DNA from: Bacteroides sp.
GTDB lineage: Bacteria > Bacteroidota > Bacteroidia > Bacteroidales > Muribaculaceae
Direction of reading: 5' to 3'
Assembly: GCA_014802435.1 (NCBI GenBank)
Contig: JAAVCG010000006.1
Span: forward strand, 121,195-185,194
Length of the DNA: 64,000 nucleotides
The number at the start of each line of letters is the position of its first letter. The first letter of the stretch is position 1. Below are positions 7,983 to 17,612 of this stretch, piece after piece. The notes under the pieces were generated by a model, which did not search any database, was not told where the DNA came from, and was given only the letters and a program-made list of their open reading frames with translations. The position numbers and the translations under genes are program-made.

Positions 7983-10195
7983 ATTCGAGTGGTTTTACCG
8001 TTTACAATCATAATGTTGCCGCGAACGGGCTCATTGACGCGTCGGCCCTGGAGGTCATAAATCTCTGTTTCGGAGTCAGAGTTGATTTCTTCGATGCCCA
8101 CTTCGGGGTCGTCAGGATTCTTAACGTCAAAATAGAAGTCTACGACGTGGCCGCCGTTTTCCCAGATTTTGTTGTTTTCCTGTTCGGTGCGAGCTCCCGG
8201 GTCAATGTTGTCCCAGTCGATTTTCAGGCGAGCGCGATATTTTCCGGATTGGAGTTCAGCAGGGATGGTAAAAACGGGGACTGCAGTAGGGGCATTGCCT
8301 TGTGCTACAGATTTGCCGAGCGAGTTTTTTTGTTGGTAGCAGCTAAAACTGACCAGTTCGCTATCTTCCGTCGGGATGCCGCTGACATCGAGAGCAGGGG
8401 CAAAGAAGCCGTTATTGTTATAGTCGATGTAGAGGTAAGCGTGCATTGAGCGGCCGGTATAGTCAATCACGGTTGAGACGGTTTTTCCGGTATAGACTTC
8501 AATGTCCTTGTCAAACTTTTCAACGTAGACCATGCAGGGGTTGGTGTTGTCGGCAAGGCTGATTTGCTGAGACTGGCCGCCATCAGGGGTGAAGGTGAAG
8601 CTGTTGAGGTGACGGTCAGTGCGTGAGATTTCGCGGTCCTTGCTGAAGTTTACGCTGTAATATTCGGGGCGTGTGCCAACCTGAGCCATGCGGCCTTGAA
8701 TCAGGATGTTGCCGAAGATGTAGCGTCCGGGAATAACCATGGTGTCGTCATCGCGGCTGAACTGCGACAGGGGGAAGTCGAGGAGGAACCAGTTGGGGTT
8801 GCCATACTTGTCATAGCGGTTAGCTTCGCCTTCGGTGTCGATTGTTCCGTAGCCCACCTTGAAGGTGAAGCCATTGTTTTCGAAGCCGTTTTCGGGCGAA
8901 ATCAAGACTTTGAAGTCCTCAAATGCGGGGATTTCATAGCTTGAGAGCTTGTCGCCGTTGGCGGCCAGGACTTCGCCGTTGAGCTGGAAGTCATTGACGG
9001 TGGCCGTTGCGTTATGACCCACGATATGAAGCATGACGTCGACGATTACGCCGCCATTGCCCATGATAGTGTTGCCGTCAGAGTTATTGCCGGCGGGGTC
9101 AACTTCGCTCCAGTCCATCTTGTAACGCATGCGGTAGAGTCCGGGAGTGACGTCTTCAGGAATCTTGAAGGTGGGCAGGTTGCGGTTATTTCCGTTGCCG
9201 ACAGACTGTCCGGCGGAGTTTTTGCCTTGATAGTTAGAGTAAGTAACGATTTCGCCGCCATAGGTTCCGTTGTCTTGTTCCTCAATGTCGAAGCGTCCGT
9301 TATTGTCAAAGTCGATGTAGCAGTAGGCGTTCATCCAGTTGCCGTTATAGTCAATCACCGGGGTTACGGTTTCGCCGACTTCAACTGTCAGAGGATAGAG
9401 AGTTGTCTTGTCATAATATCCCTTATGATCAGTGTCTTGGTTGACGGGGACAGCCTGCGCGCCAAACTTCGGTGAGGTCAGCTTGATGGCTCTGGTGTAG
9501 CGGTCAGAGCGGGTCATCTGGCCGTTGAGCTTGTCAAAGTTCGTCGTATAGTAGTCATACTTGAACTCGGGAGTAGATATATTATTCACTCGGATGTCAT
9601 CAATATAGAAGATGAAGTCAGATGACATGATGTGAGGCGATTCCAGGTCAGGCACGAGCACCAGTGAGCGCATGGTGATACCACCGGCGCCCTTGACGGC
9701 GAATACCATATCGGTCCATTTTCCGGGGGTGCAACTGTTCTGGCTTACTTCCCAGAATTGTTCGATGTATTGGTCCGGGTCAGTAGAATCATCGCGAGAG
9801 CCGAGGCCAACGAGCATTACACGTCCTTCAACGGGCTTGAGCAACTTGACATGGACATAGCGCACCGTTGGGGTGAGCTCGAATTGGTCTTCATCTGAGA
9901 GGTCAACTCTGACGCCAAAGCGGTTAGAGCCGAAGCGTGAACGCTGCGCGCCGACCACTTTCGGCGAATCATTAGGCGCGAACTGGAGGATTTCGTCAAC
10001 TTCAGTGTCAGGGTTATCGACGATGCGCGGAGTCAGGGTCAGTTTGCCGGTGCGGAAGGGGGATTCTTCCCAGCAGTCATACATTGAGAGATTCGTGTAG
10101 CCTTCATGGTCAACGAAGGTAATGTCCGAACCCCATTTGGCAGAAGCGGGCATCACAGCCGCAGCCATGCCGAGGATTAATGCTAATCTTTTCAT
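7979..10195 (-). CDS. Secreted GEVED-domain protein with type IX-like C-terminal tail
   Basis: 738 residues. Signal peptide to about residue 19. Two related copies of a GEVED-type beta-domain occur at about residues 285-400 and 560-690, each starting near VIDYxG, passing through YIDxxNNGxF and ending at NGGxxVD. The last 45 residues contain IYDLQGRRV and NGKTTRI, the pattern of C-terminal sorting domains for type IX secretion, so it is probably surface-attached. It follows the GH29 fucosidase by 21 bases and may bind or present a glycan; the exact function is unknown. Confidence 0.7.
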   Translation of the reverse strand: MKRLALILGMAAAVMPASAKWGSDITFVDHEGYTNLSMYDCWEESPFRTGKLTLTPRIVDNPDTEVDEILQFAPNDSPKVVGAQRSRFGSNRFGVRVDLSDEDQFELTPTVRYVHVKLLKPVEGRVMLVGLGSRDDSTDPDQYIEQFWEVSQNSCTPGKWTDMVFAVKGAGGITMRSLVLVPDLESPHIMSSDFIFYIDDIRVNNISTPEFKYDYYTTNFDKLNGQMTRSDRYTRAIKLTSPKFGAQAVPVNQDTDHKGYYDKTTLYPLTVEVGETVTPVIDYNGNWMNAYCYIDFDNNGRFDIEEQDNGTYGGEIVTYSNYQGKNSAGQSVGNGNNRNLPTFKIPEDVTPGLYRMRYKMDWSEVDPAGNNSDGNTIMGNGGVIVDVMLHIVGHNATATVNDFQLNGEVLAANGDKLSSYEIPAFEDFKVLISPENGFENNGFTFKVGYGTIDTEGEANRYDKYGNPNWFLLDFPLSQFSRDDDTMVIPGRYIFGNILIQGRMAQVGTRPEYYSVNFSKDREISRTDRHLNSFTFTPDGGQSQQISLADNTNPCMVYVEKFDKDIEVYTGKTVSTVIDYTGRSMHAYLYIDYNNNGFFAPALDVSGIPTEDSELVSFSCYQQKNSLGKSVAQGNAPTAVPVFTIPAELQSGKYRARLKIDWDNIDPGARTEQENNKIWENGGHVVDFYFDVKNPDDPEVGIEEINSDSETEIYDLQGRRVNEPVRGNIMIVNGKTTRI

Positions 10196-10216
10196 TGGTT
10201 CAGTCTGTGATGATGA

Positions 10217-11710
10217 TTAATAAATGCCGATGGTGTGGAGAGTGGGGCAGGCCTTGGCGTCCTTGATGTGGATTCGGATGGCTTTGAGGTCCTTGCCGTT
10301 GCCATATTTCGACGTTGAGCCGCTGAGGGCGAGAATGCGCTTATAGCCGATGGTGGTAGTGGCCATCCCGGTGAAGGGTTCCCAGGTGTTGCCGTCAGTT
10401 GAGGTTTCAACTTCAAATGACTTCACGCGCTGGCCGAGCTTCATATATTCCATCAGGGAGATGAGGTGAACGTTCTTGGGTTCGTCGAAGGTCAGGGTGA
10501 TAGTAGCGTCGATAACGTCGTCGGGGGCAGCCCAGTAGGTGTCTTTGTCGCCGTCAATGACGTTGGAGGCGTCATAAGTGCGGTTGGCACCGTTCTGGCG
10601 GGTTACGCTTGCTTCCACTTTGGCTTGCGGTGCAAGGTCAGTGCCCAGGCGCTCTTCAAGCATCTGGCCGAACTTCTTCAGGACATTGACATCAGCTGCG
10701 GGGAGCACACCGGCCTTGTTGGGCGGATAGTTGAGAATCAGAGTTGCGTTGCGGCCAACGGTTTCCATATAGAACTGCCAGACGCGGTCAGCCGTATGGG
10801 GCGTTTCACCGTCGTGATAGAACCAACCTTTGTTAGTTGCCTTGGCGTCAGATTCGCCGTGTTTCCAGTACCAGGCATTGATGTTACCGTCAGTGCCGCT
10901 GCCATAGCTCCAGTTGGTTTCGCCGGCCCATCCGGCTTCGTTACCAATCCAGCGGGCTTCGTCGCCGACTCCCCACATTACGCAGTCAGGCATACGCTTG
11001 TGGACCCAGTCACGCAGGTTGGGGATGTCATAATATGTCGAGGCGTCGACCGAGCGGTTTTCATTAGCGCCGCCATAGTAGCCGCCGCCGCCGTTGGCGC
11101 CGTCAAACCACATTTCAAATTGGTCGTCGCCATAGGCCGTGAGTTCTTCACACTGCTTCTTGAACACTAACTCAACATAGCGGTTAGTGCCGTCGCCATA
11201 AAATTCGGAGTTGCGGTCCCAGGGGCTGATGTAGAAGCCATATTTCATGTCAAGGTCCTTTGCGGCCTTGGCAAATTCTTCAGCGATGTTCGTTTCACGG
11301 GCGTTGGCGTTGCCTCCACGGGTAATGTTATGAGTGGTGGTCTCCGTTGGCCAGAGGCAGAAACCGTCATGATGCTTAACGACGGCGATGCCGCCCTTCA
11401 TTCCGGCAGCCTTCACGGATTCGAGCCATTGGCGGGGATTGGGCTTGGCAGTGGGGGCATAAGTGGCTTCGTCTTCGTCGCCGTTGCCCCATTCAAGGCC
11501 GGTGAACGTGTTCATGCCATAGTGAAAAAACGCGTAAAATTCCGTCTCCATCCATTTCAATTGGCGCGGATGGGGCACGGGGTGAACCGGAGCGGGCTCA
11601 TTGTCAGGATTAGCGAGCGTTTGCTCAACTAACTTGAATTCGCTCTCCGGGGCTGCGATAGCGGCACCTGCCGCCAAAGCTGCCAGACACATTGAGTAGA
11701 AAACTTTCAT
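10217..11710 (-). CDS. GH29 alpha-L-fucosidase with C-terminal discoidin-like domain
   Basis: 497 residues. Signal peptide to about residue 20. The GH29 barrel spans about 50-360: FFHYGMNTFTGLEWG, VKHHDGFCLWPT, YGFYISPWD and FEMWFDGANGG, in which Asp203 is the expected nucleophile. An F5/8 type C (discoidin) carbohydrate-binding domain covers about 365-497 (VIDGDKDTYWAAP). The enzyme releases L-fucose from host or plant glycans, probably in the periplasm or at the surface. It pairs with the downstream GEVED gene; no SusC/SusD pair is present in the window. Confidence 0.85.
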   Translation of the reverse strand: MKVFYSMCLAALAAGAAIAAPESEFKLVEQTLANPDNEPAPVHPVPHPRQLKWMETEFYAFFHYGMNTFTGLEWGNGDEDEATYAPTAKPNPRQWLESVKAAGMKGGIAVVKHHDGFCLWPTETTTHNITRGGNANARETNIAEEFAKAAKDLDMKYGFYISPWDRNSEFYGDGTNRYVELVFKKQCEELTAYGDDQFEMWFDGANGGGGYYGGANENRSVDASTYYDIPNLRDWVHKRMPDCVMWGVGDEARWIGNEAGWAGETNWSYGSGTDGNINAWYWKHGESDAKATNKGWFYHDGETPHTADRVWQFYMETVGRNATLILNYPPNKAGVLPAADVNVLKKFGQMLEERLGTDLAPQAKVEASVTRQNGANRTYDASNVIDGDKDTYWAAPDDVIDATITLTFDEPKNVHLISLMEYMKLGQRVKSFEVETSTDGNTWEPFTGMATTTIGYKRILALSGSTSKYGNGKDLKAIRIHIKDAKACPTLHTIGIY

Positions 11711-11821
11711 TGATATAGATTGGGTTTATTATTTTTTGCCAAGAAGGAAAATTTTGTGCAAAAATATCAAAAAAACATGGAATTTCCAAACTTTTTCAGC
11801 GGAAATATCGGGAACGGGGTC

Positions 11822-13102
11822 TTAGGGGCGGGCTTTAGAGGCGAGGAGGCGATGGCCTATGCGGCAGTAGAGGCATTTGCGGACGTCGCAATAGCGAGTG
11901 TGGAGCTGCACCATAGCCTGGGAAATCAGAGCGTTCGGACAGGGGATTCCGGCGGCAACGAAGTGGCGCACAAAGCGATTGCCCTCGCCCGGAAGATGCT
12001 CGAGAATGTCGATGGCGCGGTCAGGGAGTGAGTCGTCGCCCGTGGTTTCGCCAAAGGCGGTCATCAGCGGCGCGACGACGTTGATAACGAGCATATCCGT
12101 TGTTTGCCGGCTCAGGGCCGTCGGCTTGATTGCGCCCATCGGGGCGTTGAAGTTGAAGTGGTCAACCCAGTAACCGGTCAGGGTGATTTCAAAGAGTTTG
12201 CGTGCCTCGGCCTCATTTTTGACTTCGAGCAGGCGCCTCAGGAGCGAAAATCCGCCATAGGCCATCATTGCTAACGCGGCCAGGCGCCGATGAGGGAACG
12301 ATGCGGGGCGCATGCGGCTCATTCGCCATCCGGGATTGTCCAAGGGCTTGAGCCCGAACTTATTGCGCAGAAAGGAGTATTCACTCTGAAGCTGTTCGAC
12401 GTAGCCATCCTGAGGGGTTCCTTCGAGCAGCCCGGCCTGACCAAAGAGGAATGCCTCAAGCGAGAGCAGGGAGTCACAATGCTTATGGAGCAGGCGCAGG
12501 GGGAGCGATGCGGCCACGCGCTCAAATGAGTCGCCATTGATTCCGGCGCCTAAGGCGCGCGCAAGGGTGATGAATGTGGCTTGTTCCCAGTCGCCGCCGC
12601 AGCGTTCGAGGCGCTCCTTTATGGCATCGGCCTTGGAGTGGATGCGCTCAAAGGCGAGGGAGTCTAACCAACTGTGAATCATTACCGGAGGGAGGTCTTT
12701 TACCTCTGCGGCACATGCCAGCTGGTTTGCGGGATTGTTGATGAATCGGCCGTAGCGGTCAGCAAAGTCGTGGGCCGTCGGCAGGACAATCTGGGGAATA
12801 ACTTGTCCGTCTGGGCGGGTGATCCGGCAATCGTTGGTCTCGACTACGTGGAGAATCACCGAATCGTAGGCGTGGTTTTCCTGATGTCCGTGGCGATACC
12901 AGTCGCTGGCCTTGAGGTGAATTTCAACGTTGCCGCACCAGAATTTATCGCCAATCCTAATCTTGGAGTTAAAGAAGTCAGGACCGGCGTCGCGGTTGAG
13001 CTGACCGACGTCAATCACCGTCAGAGGTTCGTTATCAACCGTGCGCAGTTCGCCGGCAAGCCAGAGCCGGTGATGCCAGACGTACTGCATCAGTTCTTCC
13101 AT
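11822..13102 (-). CDS. DUF2851 family protein
   Basis: 426 residues, no signal peptide, so cytosolic. The N-terminus (MEELMQYVWHHRLW) and the later GPDFFNSKIRIGDKFWCGNVEIH segment match DUF2851, a family common in Bacteroidetes with no assigned function; the GNVEIH and DSVILHVV stretches recall nuclease-like folds, which is inference only. A Cys-rich C-terminus (CDVRKCLYCRIGHRLL) may bind metal. Its ATG shares one base with the TGA of the transporter gene upstream (TGATG), so the two are cotranscribed. Confidence 0.75.
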   Translation of the reverse strand: MEELMQYVWHHRLWLAGELRTVDNEPLTVIDVGQLNRDAGPDFFNSKIRIGDKFWCGNVEIHLKASDWYRHGHQENHAYDSVILHVVETNDCRITRPDGQVIPQIVLPTAHDFADRYGRFINNPANQLACAAEVKDLPPVMIHSWLDSLAFERIHSKADAIKERLERCGGDWEQATFITLARALGAGINGDSFERVAASLPLRLLHKHCDSLLSLEAFLFGQAGLLEGTPQDGYVEQLQSEYSFLRNKFGLKPLDNPGWRMSRMRPASFPHRRLAALAMMAYGGFSLLRRLLEVKNEAEARKLFEITLTGYWVDHFNFNAPMGAIKPTALSRQTTDMLVINVVAPLMTAFGETTGDDSLPDRAIDILEHLPGEGNRFVRHFVAAGIPCPNALISQAMVQLHTRYCDVRKCLYCRIGHRLLASKARP

Positions 13103-13932
13103 CAGCTGTCGGGGTTGACCCGCTTGACGACTACAACGTAGATGAGCAGGATGATGTTCATCATCAGGGCGTAGACAGTAGCGGGAATTGCGTATCCGGA
13201 GTTATTGAAGACGAATGGGGAGGCGGCCAGGGCCATTGCCTGAGCGGCGTTTTGCATGCCTACTTCAATCACGAGAGTGCGGACCTCACGATGGCTCAGC
13301 CGGGCAACGATGCCTAACGAGCCTCCGCAAAGCATTCCGAGCACGACGAGGAGGCTGGCTACTATGAAGAGCTGGCTGAAATATTCGCGGATAATGTCAA
13401 TGTTGACAATGAAGAAGACTGCGGCCAGGAACATCAGTGCCGGGAAGGCAAAGCGTGAAATCCAGTGATGGAGAGTGGCTGAAAACTCGGGTTTGAGTTT
13501 TCTCAGGGCCATGCCGATAATGATGGGCATCAGCACCAAGACGAGATTCTGGATAACCAGGTTGGATACCGGCATCTCCACGGATTGACCCATCAGCAGC
13601 GGCAGAGTAATCATAGTGATGAGCGAGCTGAAGGCTGTCAGGGAGACCGAGAGGGCTACGTCGCCCTTGGCAATGCCCGTAAAGATATTACTGGAGCTTC
13701 CGCCCGGGCAGCAGGCTATCAGCATCAGACCTACAAACAGTTCGTTTTTGAGTCCGAAGAATGTGGCCAGGATGAAGGCCAGGGCCGGCAGGAAGATTAT
13801 TTGGCCGAGCAGACCTGTCAACAGTGCCTTGGGGCGCTTGAAGATTAGACCGAAGTCAGAGGTTTTGAGGCCAAGACCCAGGTCAAACATCAAAATCGTC
13901 AGAATCGGGAGTACGATCAGTACGGAGCTCAT
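13102..13932 (-). CDS. Bile acid:sodium symporter family (BASS/SBF) membrane protein
   Basis: 276 residues with about nine to ten hydrophobic segments. The conserved LMLIACCPGGSSSNIFTGIAKGD segment, here near residue 80, is the sodium-site crossover of BASS transporters, and GMQNAAQAMALA is the second. Members move organic anions with sodium; the substrate here (bile acid, pantoate or other) cannot be told from sequence. It forms a two-gene unit with DUF2851. Confidence 0.8.
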   Translation of the reverse strand: MSSVLIVLPILTILMFDLGLGLKTSDFGLIFKRPKALLTGLLGQIIFLPALAFILATFFGLKNELFVGLMLIACCPGGSSSNIFTGIAKGDVALSVSLTAFSSLITMITLPLLMGQSVEMPVSNLVIQNLVLVLMPIIIGMALRKLKPEFSATLHHWISRFAFPALMFLAAVFFIVNIDIIREYFSQLFIVASLLVVLGMLCGGSLGIVARLSHREVRTLVIEVGMQNAAQAMALAASPFVFNNSGYAIPATVYALMMNIILLIYVVVVKRVNPDS

Positions 13933-13965
13933 CTCTTATTGTAGTCTAATGTTTAGTTAAAAGAA

Positions 13966-14004
13966 ATCAGAAGGAGGGAGGCATTAATCTCCCGTCCTTC
14001 TGAT
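13966..14004 (-). terminator. Rho-independent terminator after fabF
   Basis: Arms ATCAGAAGGAGGGAG (13966-13980) and CTCCCGTCCTTCTGAT (13989-14004) form a long stem with one bulge. On the minus strand it is followed by TTTCTTTT, and it begins 35 bases after the fabF stop. Confidence 0.8.
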
Positions 14005-14038
14005 GGGGTTTCCTTTTGGGTTCGGAAGGGTATTTTAA

Positions 14039-15304
14039 TTACTCTTCGTATTTCTTGACGATAATCGTCGCGTTGTGACCGCCAAAGCCGAATACATTGC
14101 TCAGGGCGGCGCGCACGGGGCGCTTTTGAGCCTGATTGAACGTGAGGTTCAGTTCGGCGGGAATTGCGGGGTCAACATCGTCAGCGGCATGGTTGATTGT
14201 CGGGGGAATGATATCGTCCTGACAAGCCTTGATGCTGAAGATTGCTTCCAGGGCTCCGGTGGCACCGAGGAGGTGTCCGGTCATTGACTTGGTAGAGCTG
14301 ATGTTGAGGTCCTTGACTGAGTCGCCGAATACTCCGCAGATGGCTTTGATTTCGCTGACGTCGCCAACCGGGGTAGAGGTGCCGTGGGCATTGATGTAGT
14401 CAATGTCTTCGGGCTTCATTCCGGCATCTTCAAGGGCATTGCGCATAGAGAGCATTGCACCGAGTCCTTCCGGATGGGTTGCGGTCAGATGGTGAGCATC
14501 GGCGCTCATTCCGCCGCCAACAACTTCGGCATAGATCTTTGCGCCGCGAGCCTTGGCGTGTTCGAGTTCTTCAAGCACTAAGACAGCAGAGCCTTCGCCC
14601 ATGACGAAACCGTCGCGGCTGGCGCTGAAGGGGCGGCTTGCGCCCTGAGGGTCGTCATTACGGGTTGAGAGTGCGTGCATTGAGTTGAAACCGCCGACAC
14701 CGGCCGGGAAGATTGCTGCTTCGGCGCCGCCGGTGATGATAGCGTCGGCCTTGCCGAGGCGAATCAGGTTGAAGGCGTCGATGATGGCGTTATTTGATGA
14801 AGCGCAAGCGCTGACCGTGCCATAGTTGGGGCCGTGGAAGCCATATTCCATAGAGATGTGGCCGGAAGCGATGTCGGCAATCATCTTGGGGATAAAGAAG
14901 GGGTTATATTTGGGACCCATCTCTTCGCCATGGAGGGCGAAGTATCCGGCTTCTTCTTCAAAGGTGTGGAGGCCGCCGATACCGGCAGCAACGATAACGC
15001 CAACGCGGTTTTTGTCAATATTCTCGTCGGTGAGAGTGGCATCGGCTACGGCCTGACGTGCAGCCACCAGGGCATATTGAGCATAGAGGTCAAGCTGACG
15101 CACTTTTTTGCGGTCAAAATGATCAGCGGCGTTGAAGTCCTTAACTTCGCAGGCAAACTGCGTTTTGAACTTCGAGGCGTCGAAATGTGTGATAGGAGCG
15201 GCACCGCTTTTGCCTTCAACGGCTGCGGTCCATGTAGATTCAACATCGTTGCCCAGGGGAGTGATTGCGCCAAGGCCGGTTACTACTACTCGTTTAAGTT
15301 CCAT
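14039..15304 (-). CDS. fabF: Beta-ketoacyl-ACP synthase II
   Basis: 421 residues. The enzyme condenses malonyl-ACP with acyl-ACP in fatty acid elongation, in the cytosol. The catalytic triad is visible: Cys167 in YGTVSACASSNN, His307 in NAHGTST and His344 in KSMTGHLLGATG, with Lys339. The C-terminal NVFGFGGHNATIIVKK is typical. It lies 71 bases downstream of acpP on the same strand, the usual acpP-fabF pair. Confidence 0.97.
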   Translation of the reverse strand: MELKRVVVTGLGAITPLGNDVESTWTAAVEGKSGAAPITHFDASKFKTQFACEVKDFNAADHFDRKKVRQLDLYAQYALVAARQAVADATLTDENIDKNRVGVIVAAGIGGLHTFEEEAGYFALHGEEMGPKYNPFFIPKMIADIASGHISMEYGFHGPNYGTVSACASSNNAIIDAFNLIRLGKADAIITGGAEAAIFPAGVGGFNSMHALSTRNDDPQGASRPFSASRDGFVMGEGSAVLVLEELEHAKARGAKIYAEVVGGGMSADAHHLTATHPEGLGAMLSMRNALEDAGMKPEDIDYINAHGTSTPVGDVSEIKAICGVFGDSVKDLNISSTKSMTGHLLGATGALEAIFSIKACQDDIIPPTINHAADDVDPAIPAELNLTFNQAQKRPVRAALSNVFGFGGHNATIIVKKYEE

Positions 15305-15375
15305 CTAATAGTCTAAGTGGTTGAAAAAATGGGGTGAGGAGAAAGGATTTGTTCGGGGTGAAGCGTCAGCGGCTA

Positions 15376-15612
15376 TTAAGCCTTAACGTTTTCGATGTAA
15401 GCGATAGCGTCGCCTACGGTCTGAATCTTCTGAGCTTCGTCTTCGGGAATTGAGATTTCGAAGTCCTTTTCGAGCTCCATGATGAGCTCAACGGTGTCGA
15501 GGCTGTCAGCACCGAGGTCGGTGGTGAAAGATGCTTCGGGAGTTACTTCGTTTTCGTCAACGGCGAGTTTGTCAACGATGATCTCTTTTACGCGGTCTGC
15601 AATCTGAGACAT
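15376..15612 (-). CDS. acpP: Acyl carrier protein
   Basis: 78 residues, highly acidic. Ser37 in [15 protein letters not shown] is the attachment site for 4'-phosphopantetheine, which carries growing acyl chains to FabF and other enzymes. The length and helical pattern are standard. A possible -7 box (TTACTTTG on the minus strand, near 15666-15673) lies about 50 bases upstream. Confidence 0.97.
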   Translation of the reverse strand: MSQIADRVKEIIVDKLAVDENEVTPEASFTTDLGADSLDTVELIMELEKDFEISIPEDEAQKIQTVGDAIAYIENVKA

Positions 15613-15751
15613 AGTGATTAATGAGTTTAGATGAGTAAATTAATGATTAGTCTTGTTATTATCGGTGCAAAGTAACAAAAAATCCGCGACATACGAAAAT
15701 TTTTTGTCAAAAAAGCGACATTTTTGCCGTTTTTTGGCTTAAAAATGATGG

Positions 15752-15799
15752 AATCAGAGCTGTCAGATTCCTTTTTCGGGGTTTCTGACAGCTCTGATT
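15752..15799 (-). terminator. Perfect 16-bp stem after the secreted-protein gene
   Basis: AATCAGAGCTGTCAGA (15752-15767) pairs perfectly with TCTGACAGCTCTGATT (15784-15799) around a 16-base loop. It lies 39 bases beyond the stop of the 15838-17580 gene and is followed on the minus strand by an ATTTTTAA stretch, so it should end that transcript ahead of acpP. Confidence 0.75.
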
Positions 15800-15837
15800 T
15801 CGGGTGGAGATAATGATGATGAATGGAGCCGAGAGGC

Positions 15838-17580
15838 TTATTTGATGCGTACCACTTTCTTGGTGGCGGCATTGATGTAGAGTCCGGGTCGGGGAGTGCC
15901 GCTGACGATGCGACCCTGCAGGTCAAAGAGGTCAAGGCCGGAATCGGCGCTGATTTCTTCAATCGACGATTCGGGGTCGGCGCCCATGACGATTTCCAGC
16001 GGAGCGGTTTCGTCAGTGAGGATGAATGCCGTGCCGGGGTTTACGGTTCCGGCTTCCTTGACTTCAAATTTGAGTCCGGAGGGGGTGCTGACGATTTCCT
16101 GACGGGCACCGATTTCAGCTTTCACGTTAGAGCCTACCATGGCGGTTTGATACCAAACGGGGTCAGAGGCTGTGGGGAGCGAGATGACGGTGTTAGGCGC
16201 GGCCTTGATGATGAAGGGGATTTGAGCGCCTACTCCTTCAAAGATTTCCTCAACGTAGGCTTTGCCATCGCGCACGGAGCTTACAACCCATGCCTGAACG
16301 CCCTCAGGGAGAGTGACGTTGGCGGGGAGAATGAGTGAGAGATAGCCGTTGGCATCGGTCGTTACATCAATTTCGCTGACCTTTTCAAACCAGAATTGCA
16401 TTGAGGTTTCAATCTTGTTCCAGGCAACGAGCTCGTTATTGCCGCTGACGGTGATGTAGGCATCGTCGGCATTGGCAAACTTCAGGCGGAACTGGCGCTT
16501 GTAGTCATTGTTGGGGTCAAGGATGAAGACTGTGGCCTTCGAGGGTTCATTGTCGAGCCATGCCTTGGAGTTATTGGAAGATCCGCAGGTGGCGAACTTT
16601 CCGGAGGCATTGTCGTAGAGGCGCACGTTCCAGGGACCTCCGTCGGGAATCAGGGAGAAGAGTGAGAGATCTTCCTGATATCCGGCCGGGGCAATGCCGA
16701 AAGTGGGAGTCTTATGGGCGATGGAGACGAGCTGGCCGTCTTCCTTGACAACTACGCCGTTTGAGGTGTAGGAGCCGGGGCGGTTCTGGTTGTGGAGGCG
16801 ATAGTAGCCATATTGGGGCAGACGGCCTGCGACGGCGCGGTTATATGCTTCCTCAAACTGAGTGAGCGTATATTTGCCGGGGTTTTCCAGCATGTGTTTG
16901 ATTTCGCTCAGGGGGTATGCGCCGGCATATTTCTGGTCAGATTCCTTGGTGAGCATCGCTTCGGCCTTTTCGACGAACTCTTTGTAGCGGTCAATGGCGG
17001 CTTGGCGTCCGGACTTGATTTTTTGCTCGATGAGGTTTTGCTCCTCGTCGGTGAGCTCGCGGTTAGGAGTGTCAGCAATGGTGAAGCAGAAGCCGGTGTC
17101 CTTATAGTTAGTGCGGGTAACTTCGTCGGCGAAGATTACGGCGCCTTTGTCGGCTTTTTCAAGGCCGAGGACGTAGCCTCCGCAGTCAAGAATCCAGTAT
17201 CCGGCATTGTCGAGGAACACCGGGGTGAGCTTGATTGCCTCATCGGTGAATACGGCTTGGCTTTTGGAGTTGCCGGTGAGGAATTTTCCGGCGCCCATGT
17301 TATAGAGGAAGTATCCTTTTTCTGATTCAGAATAGTGGATGCTCCATTGAGCTTCGGGCGAATCGGCTGAGATACCGGAGCTTTTGGCCTGACAGATGTC
17401 TGAGCCCTCAAGATAATAGAGGGAGCCGAATATCGTCCCGGAATTGCCCTGACGCTTGATGACGTAGGCGGTCTTGTTATTGATGGCGCCGAGGTTTCTG
17501 ATGTTGGCGGCATTGGCAGCTGCGGGGAGAACCATTGCGCCAAGGGTCAGAAGTGAGGCTGCTAATATATTGTGTTTCAT
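15838..17580 (-). CDS. Secreted protein of unknown function with type IX-like tail
   Basis: 580 residues. Signal peptide to about residue 24 (AANA/A). The body holds two similar beta-rich regions (about 35-165 and 250-395), separated by a helical stretch (about 170-245) rich in Lys/Glu. The beta regions resemble ricin-like or host-ligand-binding folds, but this is a guess. The last 40 residues carry LFDLQGRIV, PGLYINAATKKVVRIK, as in type IX C-terminal sorting tails. It lies 32 bases downstream of the M60 peptidase gene and probably shares its transcript. Confidence 0.6.
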   Translation of the reverse strand: MKHNILAASLLTLGAMVLPAAANAANIRNLGAINNKTAYVIKRQGNSGTIFGSLYYLEGSDICQAKSSGISADSPEAQWSIHYSESEKGYFLYNMGAGKFLTGNSKSQAVFTDEAIKLTPVFLDNAGYWILDCGGYVLGLEKADKGAVIFADEVTRTNYKDTGFCFTIADTPNRELTDEEQNLIEQKIKSGRQAAIDRYKEFVEKAEAMLTKESDQKYAGAYPLSEIKHMLENPGKYTLTQFEEAYNRAVAGRLPQYGYYRLHNQNRPGSYTSNGVVVKEDGQLVSIAHKTPTFGIAPAGYQEDLSLFSLIPDGGPWNVRLYDNASGKFATCGSSNNSKAWLDNEPSKATVFILDPNNDYKRQFRLKFANADDAYITVSGNNELVAWNKIETSMQFWFEKVSEIDVTTDANGYLSLILPANVTLPEGVQAWVVSSVRDGKAYVEEIFEGVGAQIPFIIKAAPNTVISLPTASDPVWYQTAMVGSNVKAEIGARQEIVSTPSGLKFEVKEAGTVNPGTAFILTDETAPLEIVMGADPESSIEEISADSGLDLFDLQGRIVSGTPRPGLYINAATKKVVRIK

Positions 17581-17612
17581 TTTATTTGAAATCGTTATTT
17601 AAGCGGGAGAAA